DNA from: a virus
DNA length: 44,033 nt
Virus record (IMG/VR): IMGVR_UViG_3300046820_000462
Location: 1 to 44,033 of that record
Direction: 5' to 3' (one strand)
Under the pieces are notes generated by a model. It saw only the letters and a program-made list of their open reading frames with translations, was not told the origin of the DNA and did no database searches. The translations under genes were made by a program, and so were the position numbers. Positions 7,811 through 15,105 of this stretch are shown one piece after another; position 1 is the stretch's first letter, and each line of letters begins with the position of its first letter.

Positions 7811-8241
7811 TGAAAGAATGGTTTAAGAAAGTCACAGGCATTAAACGCCTAGAAGAAGAAAAAGAAAAACTCAACATTGAAGCGGCTTTGGCTAAAGCAA
7901 GAGCAGAAGCAGCCAAAAAAGAAGAAGAGTTGGCAAAGATGACTCCGAAAGAACGTGCAAATGCTCTCGGTGAGCCATATATTGCTGTTTTAGATACACA
8001 TATCAATAAAGAAAACTTACGTAACGGTTTTCTTGAACTTGACTGGAACGATGCCTTTGTGTTACAATTGAAACAACAAGGGTATGGCTTTGACGGTGAT
8101 CCAGACGAAGAGATTGTAGATCGTTGGTTTAGAACATTGTGCAAAGACATTGCCGGAGAAGAAGGTGTTGATATGACTGACCGCGGTGCCGGTTATATCA
8201 ATGTTAAGAAAATCGCTGAAGGTAAATCGGAAGTTTCATGA
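7810..8241 (+). CDS. Hypothetical phage protein with N-terminal coiled coil
   Basis: 143 residues from the ATG at 7810, which shares its A with the queE stop (TAATG). An in-frame GTG at 7798 is less likely. Residues 10-45 (RLEEEKEKL...AKKEEELAKM) are a charged coiled coil. The rest, from GEPYIAVLDTHIN to FDGDPDEEIVDRWFRTL, is a compact domain that I recognise only as recurring in marine T4-like phages. Confidence 0.65.
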   Translation: MKEWFKKVTGIKRLEEEKEKLNIEAALAKARAEAAKKEEELAKMTPKERANALGEPYIAVLDTHINKENLRNGFLELDWNDAFVLQLKQQGYGFDGDPDEEIVDRWFRTLCKDIAGEEGVDMTDRGAGYINVKKIAEGKSEVS

Positions 8242-9206
8242 CATATATTTTAGTTGATACTGCTAATACATTTTTTCGTGCAAGACACGTAATTAAGGGC
8301 GATGCCGATATTAAACTCGGCATGGCCTTTCATATTACACTAAACAGTATCAAAAAAGCATGGCAAGACTTTGAAGGCAGTCACGTTGTATTCTGTCTCG
8401 AAGGTCGTTCGTGGCGTAAGGATCACTATGCTCCTTATAAGCGTAACCGCAGTGATGCTCGTGCGGCACTTACTCCTAAAGAACAAGAAGAAGATCAACT
8501 GTTCTGGGAAAGTTTTGACAAGTTTAAAGATTTCATCATTGAAAAGACTAACTGTACTGTATTACAGCACGGTGAACTAGAAGCAGACGATTTGATTGCG
8601 GGCTGGATACAAAGTCATCCAGAATCTAAGCACGTTATTATCAGCACAGACAGCGACTTTGTACAATTGATTAGTCCTACCGTGAGTCAATATAATGGTG
8701 TTATGGAACATCATATTACTCATGAAGGTATCTTTGACAAAAAAGGTAAACTAGTCATTGATAATAAAACTAAAGAGCCTAAGGCAATTCCAGATCCACA
8801 ATGGTTGCTATTTGAAAAATGCATTCGTGGCGACACTAGTGATAACGTCTTTAGTGCATATCCTAAGGTTCGTAAGAACAAACTAGAAGAAGCATTTAAA
8901 GACAAAGACAACAAAGGCTTCGCGTGGAACAATCTCATGCTCCAACGTTGGGTCGACCATAACGGTGAAGAGCATCGTGTGCTAGAAGACTACGAACGCA
9001 ATCGTAGACTGATTGATTTGTCTGCACAGCCCGACGAAATTAAAGCAAAAATCTTTGGAACTATCAAAGAAAATATTGACAAAGAAAAGAATGTAAGTCA
9101 AGTTGGTATTCGACTTCTTAAGTTCTGCCAACTTTACGATTTAAAGAAAATATCAGATCAAGCACAACAATATGCTGAACCACTTAATGCGAGGTATCAT
9201 CAATGA
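8238..9206 (+). CDS. 5'-3' exonuclease / flap endonuclease (T4 RNase H-like)
   Basis: 322 residues of the FEN/5' nuclease family, which removes RNA primers and 5' flaps during phage replication. Metal-binding acidic residues stand in the expected motifs: ILVDTANTFFRA (D7), E115/D117/D118 in ELEADDLIAGW, STDSDFVQL (D138, D140), and CIRGDTSDN (D199, D202) from the H2TH region. The arch basic residues are WRKDHYAPYKRNR (59-71). The length matches T4 RNase H (305). It starts in an ATGA overlap with the previous gene. Confidence 0.92.
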   Translation: MTYILVDTANTFFRARHVIKGDADIKLGMAFHITLNSIKKAWQDFEGSHVVFCLEGRSWRKDHYAPYKRNRSDARAALTPKEQEEDQLFWESFDKFKDFIIEKTNCTVLQHGELEADDLIAGWIQSHPESKHVIISTDSDFVQLISPTVSQYNGVMEHHITHEGIFDKKGKLVIDNKTKEPKAIPDPQWLLFEKCIRGDTSDNVFSAYPKVRKNKLEEAFKDKDNKGFAWNNLMLQRWVDHNGEEHRVLEDYERNRRLIDLSAQPDEIKAKIFGTIKENIDKEKNVSQVGIRLLKFCQLYDLKKISDQAQQYAEPLNARYHQ

Positions 9207-9673
9207 CTGAACTACATGCAAAACCTGTTGTAGATGGAAAGTTTTGGATTGTCGAAGACCAAGGAAACAAAGTCGGCGTTCTAAAAGTCACAGAACAGAA
9301 GAAATATGTTTTTAGTAGCAAAGACAAAGTTACTACCTTTGACAGCAAGAAAAAACTATTTGAAACATTTGGCAAGGACTTTTTTGTAGCAAAGACTACA
9401 ATGCCTATGTCCGATACACCTAAAGAAGTTCATGGCTTTGCCGCTAGTAGTGAACCTCACAATCCAATGTTCGATGTAAAACGCAATCTTCCATTGTTTA
9501 CAAAGAGCAGTAAGAGTAAGAGTGTTTACTGTGCAGGTTATTATATTATTAAGTTTGAAAAGGGATGGGTTAAAAGTTTCTGTCCTAAACTAATTACAAT
9601 TGAACGCTATCCTTACGAAGGACCGTTTAGAACAGACCTTGAAATGAAACAAAGGTTGTCGAATGCAAAATGA
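9203..9673 (+). CDS. Conserved hypothetical phage protein
   Basis: 156 residues, directly coupled to the exonuclease by a 4-nt overlap. Recognisable blocks are KEVHGFAASSEPHNPMFDV, LPLFTKSSKSKSVYCAGYY and KGWVKSFCPKL, which I recall from uncharacterised proteins of marine myoviruses. It is basic and beta-rich, so nucleic-acid binding near the replication fork is possible. Confidence 0.65.
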   Translation: MTELHAKPVVDGKFWIVEDQGNKVGVLKVTEQKKYVFSSKDKVTTFDSKKKLFETFGKDFFVAKTTMPMSDTPKEVHGFAASSEPHNPMFDVKRNLPLFTKSSKSKSVYCAGYYIIKFEKGWVKSFCPKLITIERYPYEGPFRTDLEMKQRLSNAK

Positions 9674-9905
9674 CAAAATTAACACAATAGCCATACAAAA
9701 CTTTATGAACCAAGTTCGAGGAGCCGAACTTGGTAATCAAAGAGAAATACGTATGGATATGGCTACTGCTAAGAATCTCAGCCATACACTATCTTTGGTC
9801 ATGACTAGGTTAGCGGGTAATTATGAAGGTCTAGTACAGTCTGTACAACGTGTTGAACCAGAAGTCCAAGTAAAAATGGACGGAGGAAATTGGGACGAAA
9901 AGTAA
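9663..9905 (+). CDS. Small hypothetical protein
   Basis: 80 residues, mostly helical (AIQNFMNQVRGAELGNQREIRMDMATAKN), overlapping the previous gene by 11 nt. No motif recognised. Confidence 0.6.
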   Translation: MQNDKINTIAIQNFMNQVRGAELGNQREIRMDMATAKNLSHTLSLVMTRLAGNYEGLVQSVQRVEPEVQVKMDGGNWDEK

Positions 9906-9911
9906 TAAATA
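9904..9911 (+). promoter_or_regulatory. Possible phage late-type promoter box
   Basis: AATAAATA, seven of eight bases of the T4 late consensus TATAAATA, 26 nt before the ATG at 9938. Position and sequence fit a gp55-type late promoter, but AT-rich DNA makes chance matches common. Confidence 0.35.
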
Positions 9912-9912
9912 T

Positions 9913-9935
9913 ACGCATATAATGGAGATATGCGT
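9913..9935 (+). promoter_or_regulatory. Hairpin that displays the ribosome binding site in its loop
   Basis: ACGCATAT (9913-9920) pairs perfectly with ATATGCGT (9928-9935). The 7-nt loop AATGGAG contains the Shine-Dalgarno GGAG for the ATG at 9938. A loop-borne site close to the start is a plausible control point for a protein or small RNA. Confidence 0.5.
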
Positions 9936-9937
9936 CT

Positions 9938-10222
9938 ATGAGTCGACCTAAGCCAAAAGTACTACTAGAAAACATAAACAAAAAGACATTTAAGAGCGAT
10001 CAGATTCTCGAAGCAGATGCCATCTGGGCTGTCTTTTATAAAGGACAGCCTTTTAATCTTAAGAGCCAAAATAGTTTGGGCGGCTATGCTGGTAGCAAGT
10101 ATAAGAAAGTTTCGTTTTCAAATCCAGGCCATGCACACAATTTGGCTAAGAAATTAAATTCCTTGTTTGGCGTAAAAGACTTTGTAGTGGTCAAACTAAC
10201 ACAAGGTGAAGAAATTAAATGA
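9938..10222 (+). CDS. Hypothetical phage protein
   Basis: 94 residues. The ATG at 9938 is supported by GGAG(A) at 9924-9928. The protein is basic, with repeated Lys-rich stretches and a core (EADAIWAVFYKGQPFNLK...YKKVSFSNPGHAHNLAKKLN) suggesting a small alpha/beta domain that binds nucleic acid or another protein. No family recognised. Confidence 0.6.
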   Translation: MSRPKPKVLLENINKKTFKSDQILEADAIWAVFYKGQPFNLKSQNSLGGYAGSKYKKVSFSNPGHAHNLAKKLNSLFGVKDFVVVKLTQGEEIK

Positions 10223-10608
10223 ATCAAGACACATACACTAAAATTTTCTTAAAGGCGGCTGGTTTGGCTGTTACAGAAGAAAACTTAATGTTGTATGCTA
10301 GAAAATGGTTCATGAACAATCGAAAGAAATCCCAAGGCGGACTTAGACTAACCGAAGATGGTTTTGAATTTATAAAAACTACTTTGGATTTGAAAGTCTA
10401 CGAAGTTCCGTTTCCTCCTAGTTTGGATCTTAAACCGCAAGTGATCCTATTTTTGGACAAGTTCATTGACTGTCCATATTTTCTAACACCTGAAACTATC
10501 ATAGTTTTGGGAGAACGTAAAGCATTTGAACTCCACTTATTTTCTGGAGATGTTAGACAATATGGACTAAACAAAGCAATGAATCGCAAGAACTCTGTCC
10601 AAAACTGA
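10219..10608 (+). CDS. Hypothetical phage protein
   Basis: 129 residues, coupled to the previous gene by ATGA. It has a helical N-terminus and a C-terminal half with alternating hydrophobic strands (KPQVILFLDKFIDCPYFLTPETIIVLGER). No motif recognised. It ends 20 nt before a consensus promoter. Confidence 0.6.
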   Translation: MNQDTYTKIFLKAAGLAVTEENLMLYARKWFMNNRKKSQGGLRLTEDGFEFIKTTLDLKVYEVPFPPSLDLKPQVILFLDKFIDCPYFLTPETIIVLGERKAFELHLFSGDVRQYGLNKAMNRKNSVQN

Positions 10609-10627
10609 AATAACTCCTAAAAATCAG

Positions 10628-10656
10628 TTGACAAACACCCCTAGTTGTCGTATAAT
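10628..10656 (+). promoter_or_regulatory. Consensus sigma70 promoter before the AAA+ gene
   Basis: TTGACA (10628-10633), exactly 17 nt, then TATAAT (10651-10656): a perfect bacterial housekeeping promoter. Expected transcription start is near 10663, giving a leader of about 42 nt with TAGGAG before the ATG. Confidence 0.88.
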
Positions 10657-10704
10657 AACAGTACTGTAACGCAGTTATTAACTTTCATTAACTAGGAGCA
10701 TTTA

Positions 10705-11805
10705 ATGGCTAAAGTAGAAGTCATCAATCGTCAAGTAAGCCCGAATGGCGCAAAAAATGCTATTCGCAAGGCATTTAAAAAGCGTCGTCCAATTTTCCTC
10801 TGGGGTCCCCCGGGCATTGGTAAATCAGACATCATTCACCAAATTGGCGGAGAGATGGACGCTCACGTTATCGATATCCGTTTGAGTCTGTGGGAACCTA
10901 CTGACATTAAGGGTATTCCTTACTTTGATGCCAATCAAGGTAAAATGGTTTGGGGTGCTCCTAGCGAACTTCCTGACGAAGCAATGGCTAGTCAATATCC
11001 GTATGTCGTTCTTTTCCTTGATGAAATGAACTCTGCGGCACCTAGCGTACAAGCCGCCGCTTATCAACTTATTCTAAACCGCCGTGTTGGTCAGTACAAA
11101 CTGCCAGACAACGTTTTGATCGTTGCCGCTGGTAACCGTGAAGCAGACAAAGGTGTTACTTATCGTATGCCTGCTCCACTGGCTAACCGTTTCCTGCACT
11201 TGGAAATGCGTGTGGACTTTGATGACTGGGCTCAATGGGCCACCGACAACCGTGTACACAAAGACGTGGTCGGCTATGTTACTTTCGCCAAGAAAGACCT
11301 CTACGACTTTGATCCAAAGTCAGCAAGCCGTAGTTTTGCTACTCCTCGTTCTTGGAGTTTCGTCAGCGAACTGTTGGAAGATGATGACACAGATGACGGC
11401 ACTATGATGGATCTTATCAGTGGTGCTGTTGGTGAAGGTCTTGCTGTTAAGTTTATGGCGCATCGTAAGATTGCATCTAAGATGCCTAAGCCAGAAGACA
11501 TTCTGTCAGGCAAAGTAAAGAAGATGGATTCGAAAGAAATTTCAGCCATGTATTCTTTGACTGTGTCTCTATGCTACGAGTTGAAGGATGCCGCTGACAA
11601 AAACGATAAGACTTTTGACAGCAAAGTTAACCACTTCTTCCGTTTCATGATGGATAATTTTGAAACTGAATTGGTTGTTATGGGTACCAAACTTGCACTT
11701 ACCCAATATCAACTGCCATTGGATCCAGACGAAATCGACTGTTTCGACGAGTTCCACGACAAGTACGGCAAGTACATTGCGGCCGCACAAGACAAAGGTC
11801 GTTGA
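10705..11805 (+). CDS. MoxR-type AAA+ ATPase
   Basis: 366 residues. Walker A GPPGIGKS (34-41), Walker B VVLFLDE (101-107), sensor 1 in VAAGNRE (N144) and the arginine-finger area PLANRF (R162) are all intact. MoxR ATPases work with VWA-domain partners as chaperones that insert metals or remodel complexes, and the partner gene follows directly. It has its own consensus promoter and the leader AGGAGCATTTA, nearly identical to that of the VWA gene. It is followed by an intrinsic terminator. Confidence 0.92.
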   Translation: MAKVEVINRQVSPNGAKNAIRKAFKKRRPIFLWGPPGIGKSDIIHQIGGEMDAHVIDIRLSLWEPTDIKGIPYFDANQGKMVWGAPSELPDEAMASQYPYVVLFLDEMNSAAPSVQAAAYQLILNRRVGQYKLPDNVLIVAAGNREADKGVTYRMPAPLANRFLHLEMRVDFDDWAQWATDNRVHKDVVGYVTFAKKDLYDFDPKSASRSFATPRSWSFVSELLEDDDTDDGTMMDLISGAVGEGLAVKFMAHRKIASKMPKPEDILSGKVKKMDSKEISAMYSLTVSLCYELKDAADKNDKTFDSKVNHFFRFMMDNFETELVVMGTKLALTQYQLPLDPDEIDCFDEFHDKYGKYIAAAQDKGR

Positions 11806-11815
11806 TCCAAAAGAG

Positions 11816-11841
11816 AAAAGGGTGCAGAAATGCACCTTTTT
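11816..11841 (+). terminator. Intrinsic terminator after the AAA+ gene
   Basis: The stem AAAAGGGTGCA / TGCACCTTTTT around a GAAA tetraloop (11827-11830) includes one G-U pair, and its descending arm ends in five T. It lies 10 nt after the stop codon. Confidence 0.88.
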
Positions 11842-11843
11842 CC

Positions 11844-11872
11844 TTGACATAGACATGGTTTGATTGTATAAT
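11844..11872 (+). promoter_or_regulatory. Consensus sigma70 promoter before the VWA gene
   Basis: TTGACA (11844-11849), 17 nt, TATAAT (11867-11872). It begins 2 nt after the terminator T-tract, so the VWA gene is transcribed independently of the AAA+ gene. Confidence 0.88.
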
Positions 11873-11897
11873 ATATACATTGTAAACAGGAGCATTT

Positions 11898-13073
11898 ATG
11901 AGTTATCTAGATCCAATCGTTGATAAAATTGTTGTAGCACGAGTAGGCTTGCTACTTCGCCATCCGTTTTTTGGCAACATGGCTACCCGCATGAAACTAA
12001 TCGATGCCAGTGATTGGCTTCCTACTGCGGCTACAGACTTCCGTAACTTCTATTATAATCGCGAGTTCTTTGAAAAGATGACTCCACGACAAGTTGAATT
12101 TGTTGTTGCACACGAAATTTTACACTGTGTCTATGACCATATGATGCGAGCAGAAGGTCGTGACAAACAAGTATGGAATATTGCCGCTGACTATTGTGTT
12201 AATGGTCTGTTGAAGCGTGAGCGCATCGGCGATGATCCTCCTGTTAAATTCTTTCATGACCGTAAGTATGACGGCTGGAGTGCTGAACAAGTCTATGACG
12301 AAATCTACAACAAGTACGATGAAGAACAGTTGAGTGCTCTAGGCGAACTGTTGGATCAACACTTGGATCCAGATAAAGACGGTGACGGCAAAGGTCCTAA
12401 GTATTCTAAAGAAGAACTCAAACAAATTCGTGACGAAATCAAAGAAGCAATGTTGCAAGCCGCACAGGCCGCGGGTGCAGGTAATGTGCCTGGTGAAATT
12501 GCTCGTATGATTAAGGAAATGACTGAGCCTAAGATGAACTGGCGTGAACTGTTGCGTCAGCAAATTCAAAGCACAATCAAGAACGACTTTAGTTTTAGCC
12601 GTCCTAGCCGCAAAGGTCAAATGACTGGGGCAATTTTGCCTGGTTGTAACTTTGACACTACCATTGACATCTGTGTTAGTTTGGACATGAGTGGTTCTAT
12701 TACCGATGCAATGGGTGCGGACTTCCTAGGTGAAATCAAAGGCATCATGGAGGAGTTCAAAGACTTCAACATCAAGATTTGGTGCTTCGATACTAAAGTC
12801 TACAACGAACAAGACTACAACGGTTTTACTGCCGACGAAATCAATGACTATGAAATCATGGGTGGTGGCGGTACCGACTTTACCTGTAACTGGGATTACA
12901 TGAAAGAACATGATATCAACCCTAAGAAGTTTATCATGTTTACAGACGGTTATCCTTGGGATAGTTGGGGTGACGAAGATTACTGCGATACAATCTTTAT
13001 CATCCACGGCAACGACACTATTGTGCCGCCATTCGGTACATACGCATACTACGAAGCACCGGTACGCAAGTGA
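11898..13073 (+). CDS. VWA-domain protein with HExxH metallopeptidase-like N-domain
   Basis: 391 residues in two parts. The N-terminal domain carries AHEILHCVYDH (HExxH at 72-76), the zinc peptidase-like module of DUF2201-type proteins. The C-terminal domain is a von Willebrand A fold with MIDAS residues: DMSGS (263-267), GGGTDF (T326, D327) and MFTDGYP (D350). Between them, residues 157-164 read DPDKDGDG, a calcium-loop-like acidic run. Such proteins partner with MoxR ATPases, here encoded directly upstream. Whether the HExxH is catalytic is not known. The stop overlaps the next GTG. Confidence 0.88.
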   Translation: MSYLDPIVDKIVVARVGLLLRHPFFGNMATRMKLIDASDWLPTAATDFRNFYYNREFFEKMTPRQVEFVVAHEILHCVYDHMMRAEGRDKQVWNIAADYCVNGLLKRERIGDDPPVKFFHDRKYDGWSAEQVYDEIYNKYDEEQLSALGELLDQHLDPDKDGDGKGPKYSKEELKQIRDEIKEAMLQAAQAAGAGNVPGEIARMIKEMTEPKMNWRELLRQQIQSTIKNDFSFSRPSRKGQMTGAILPGCNFDTTIDICVSLDMSGSITDAMGADFLGEIKGIMEEFKDFNIKIWCFDTKVYNEQDYNGFTADEINDYEIMGGGGTDFTCNWDYMKEHDINPKKFIMFTDGYPWDSWGDEDYCDTIFIIHGNDTIVPPFGTYAYYEAPVRK

Positions 13074-13354
13074 GTCTAGTTGATAAAATCAATCCGCTAA
13101 ATGTTTTGGAATGTAGGGAGTTGCGTGATCCGGCTCCCCACTTCCATTATCTAACTTTAGACCTTCGATATAATCTTCAAAAATCAATACGTGATTGGAT
13201 TATTCTCAATCTTAAGAATCGCTTTTATATAGGCGAAACACTGACATTAGAGGACAATCAATTTGCCGTTAAATTAAAGGTAGGTTTCGAAGAGCCCAAA
13301 GAAGCCAGTTTCTTTCTTATTGCTTGTCCACATTTAAAATACTCTTCGGTATAG
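13070..13354 (+). CDS. Hypothetical phage protein
   Basis: 94 residues from a GTG that overlaps the VWA stop (GTGA). It contains HFHYLTLDLRYNLQKSIRDW and EEPKEASFFLIACPHLKYS. No family recognised; translation coupling suggests it belongs with the VWA/AAA pair. Confidence 0.6.
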   Translation: MSLVDKINPLNVLECRELRDPAPHFHYLTLDLRYNLQKSIRDWIILNLKNRFYIGETLTLEDNQFAVKLKVGFEEPKEASFFLIACPHLKYSSV

Positions 13355-13355
13355 T

Positions 13356-13383
13356 CTGATATATAGTTGTGCCTATACATCAG
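13356..13383 (+). promoter_or_regulatory. Long hairpin directly before a ribosome binding site
   Basis: CTGATATATAG (13356-13366) and CTATACATCAG (13373-13383) form an 11-bp stem with a single A-C mismatch and the loop TTGTGC. The AAGGAG site of the next gene follows after 0-1 nt. There is no T-tract, so it is more likely a processing or translation-control element than a terminator. Confidence 0.5.
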
Positions 13384-13396
13384 AAGGAGTACAATT

Positions 13397-13636
13397 ATGG
13401 CAGACGAACAAAAAGTAGAACAAACACAAGAAACAGCCGCACCGGCCGCAGAAGCACAAGAACAAAGTTTTGACTTAACTGTACAAGACCTTGGTGCCCT
13501 AAAAAACATTATCGATGTTGCCGCACAACGTGGTGCATTTAAACCAAACGAAATGCAGGCCGTAGGTACCGTATACAATAAACTTGCAGGATTCTTAGAT
13601 GCTGTAAGTAAACAAGGAGGTAAGGCTAATGCCTGA
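13397..13636 (+). CDS. Small acidic hypothetical protein
   Basis: 79 residues from the ATG at 13397, which has AAGGAG 7 nt upstream. The N-terminus is low-complexity Glu/Gln/Ala/Thr (residues 2-25). The rest, FDLTVQDLGALKNIIDVAAQRG...VYNKLAGFLDAV, is helical. Similar short proteins occur in marine myoviruses without a known role. Confidence 0.65.
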   Translation: MADEQKVEQTQETAAPAAEAQEQSFDLTVQDLGALKNIIDVAAQRGAFKPNEMQAVGTVYNKLAGFLDAVSKQGGKANA

Positions 13637-14249
13637 TATCAAACACGTTGGCCGCATGAAGGCTAATGGCAAGAAGGTTGTAGTGGCCTATAGAACCTTG
13701 CCAGGAGAGAGTGACTCTGCTCTAGTAGTAGCAACAGAAGCATTGACTCCAGAACAACACGATGCATTAATTACTCTAGTAGAAAGTAATGCAGGTCAAA
13801 ACTCTTATGAGTTTGCCGAAGCAATGGCTAGAACACGTTTCCCAGATGGTCGTGTAATGCTAAATGAACTTCACTACACTAAGAAATTAGTAAAGGTGAA
13901 AACTTCTGAAGTTGAAATGTTGCCTAATGTTCATGCAACCATTGAACTATCACAACTTAATCAAATCATTGCTGAACAGCGTGGCATTAGTGTTAATGAC
14001 CTTGCACTAGGTAATGGTTTCGAAAGTAGAGATGCGGCAACAGTCAGCGAAGTTCCTCCACCAAAGTCAGAGAACTTTGAAGTCAAGCAACCAACTCCTA
14101 CACAACCCTCAGAGCCACTAAGCGATGAAGACTTGGCTAAGAAGTATCGCAGTGATGCTGATCGTCTAAGCAAGGAAGCCGCAGAACTACGCAGACAAGC
14201 CGAAGCACTAGTTCCAACTAAAAAGAAAACAACAGTTAAAGAAGAGTGA
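13629..14249 (+). CDS. Conserved phage hypothetical protein
   Basis: 206 residues, starting 8 nt inside the previous gene. The N-terminal half (KHVGRMKANGKKVVVAYRTL... TRFPDGRVMLNELHY) is a folded domain I recall from T4-like marine phages. The middle (residues 137-165) is Pro/Ser/Thr-rich and disordered. The end is a charged coiled coil (KKYRSDADRLSKEAAELRRQ) with a Lys tail. A scaffolding or adaptor role would fit the architecture but is not shown. Confidence 0.68.
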   Translation: MPDIKHVGRMKANGKKVVVAYRTLPGESDSALVVATEALTPEQHDALITLVESNAGQNSYEFAEAMARTRFPDGRVMLNELHYTKKLVKVKTSEVEMLPNVHATIELSQLNQIIAEQRGISVNDLALGNGFESRDAATVSEVPPPKSENFEVKQPTPTQPSEPLSDEDLAKKYRSDADRLSKEAAELRRQAEALVPTKKKTTVKEE

Positions 14250-14575
14250 ACAAAGGTAAGTCGCTTCCTAAAGATGTTATAGACCAATGGCCTGAGGTGT
14301 TTGGCGAGATTAACGTAGAAGCAGTTCCATTAGCATACTTACACTCAATGAGGATAATCTTCAAAGGTGGCAAAGTATGGGACGTTAATATTGCTGGACA
14401 GGCTCGGGCCCACGGTGCTGATAACCTCGAAGAACATCTTAAAGAACTTTTAGCCAATTACGAGGAAGAAATCGAACACATCGATTTTAGACTCGATGTT
14501 GAAAAAGTTAAAAAAGATGTTATCAAAGAAACCACTCGCTTCCTTAAGAAAAAGAGACCTAAGAAAAAAGAATGA
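14246..14575 (+). CDS. Conserved phage hypothetical protein
   Basis: 109 residues from a GTG overlapping the previous stop. Its first half has KDVIDQWPEVFGEINVEAVPLAYL and IIFKGGKVWDVNI, and it ends in a very basic tail (RFLKKKRPKKKE). Known to me only as an uncharacterised phage family. It is coupled to folA by ATGA. Confidence 0.65.
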   Translation: MNKGKSLPKDVIDQWPEVFGEINVEAVPLAYLHSMRIIFKGGKVWDVNIAGQARAHGADNLEEHLKELLANYEEEIEHIDFRLDVEKVKKDVIKETTRFLKKKRPKKKE

Positions 14576-15105
14576 TAGCAGCCTTATTTGCAGTAGACGA
14601 AGTAGGGGGAATGGGATTCAAAGGACAACTCTCTTGGCCTCATAATAAAGACGATATGACTTGGTTTAAAACACAAACACAAAATCAAATCGTAGTTATG
14701 GGTCGCAGAACTTGGGATAGTCCCGATATGCCAAAACCTTTACCTGGAAGATTTAATGTAATCTTTACAAATAACTTTTTCGAGTCCGAAGAAGTCGAAC
14801 AAGTCAGAGGTGATGTTTGCGAAGCACTAAAAGCACTAAAGCATCATCACAAGAAGAAAAAGATATTTGTCATAGGCGGCCCTAATTTATTAATTCAAAG
14901 TAAACCTGTTTTAGAAAAGGTTTTTGTTACTAGAATCAAAGGAGAATTCATACATGATACAACTATTGATGTTAATGATTTCTTAGACGGAATGACTCTA
15001 GTTAATACAGTAAATTTAGGATCCTGCATAGTAGAAGAATACAACAATGAAACAATATCACCAAGCATTAGAACACATACTGAAACACGGAAAACAAAAG
15101 ACTGA
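14572..15105 (+). CDS. folA: Dihydrofolate reductase
   Basis: 177 residues. It reduces dihydrofolate to tetrahydrofolate with NADPH, regenerating the cofactor consumed by ThyA. Family landmarks: MIAALFAVDEVGGMGFKGQLSW (NADPH and Met20-like loop), the active-site acid near D27/D28 in NKDDMTWFK, VVMGRRTWDS (41-50) and FVIGGPNLL for the second nucleotide contact. The C-terminus overlaps the thyA start by 59 nt, so the last 20 residues are encoded in two frames. Confidence 0.92.
   Translation: MIAALFAVDEVGGMGFKGQLSWPHNKDDMTWFKTQTQNQIVVMGRRTWDSPDMPKPLPGRFNVIFTNNFFESEEVEQVRGDVCEALKALKHHHKKKKIFVIGGPNLLIQSKPVLEKVFVTRIKGEFIHDTTIDVNDFLDGMTLVNTVNLGSCIVEEYNNETISPSIRTHTETRKTKD

Noticed and set aside
10603-10633. 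Terminator after the gene at 10219-10608
   Set aside because: AACTGA...TCAGTT gives only a 6-bp stem with a long loop and no T-tract, and it overlaps the promoter -35.
12339-12620. Minus-strand frames inside the VWA gene
   Set aside because: Codon-bias shadows of a well-supported gene; no start signal.
13324-13355. Sigma70 promoter before the gene at 13397
   Set aside because: TTGTCC and TATAGT are 20 nt apart and both diverge from consensus; co-transcription from the VWA promoter is simpler.
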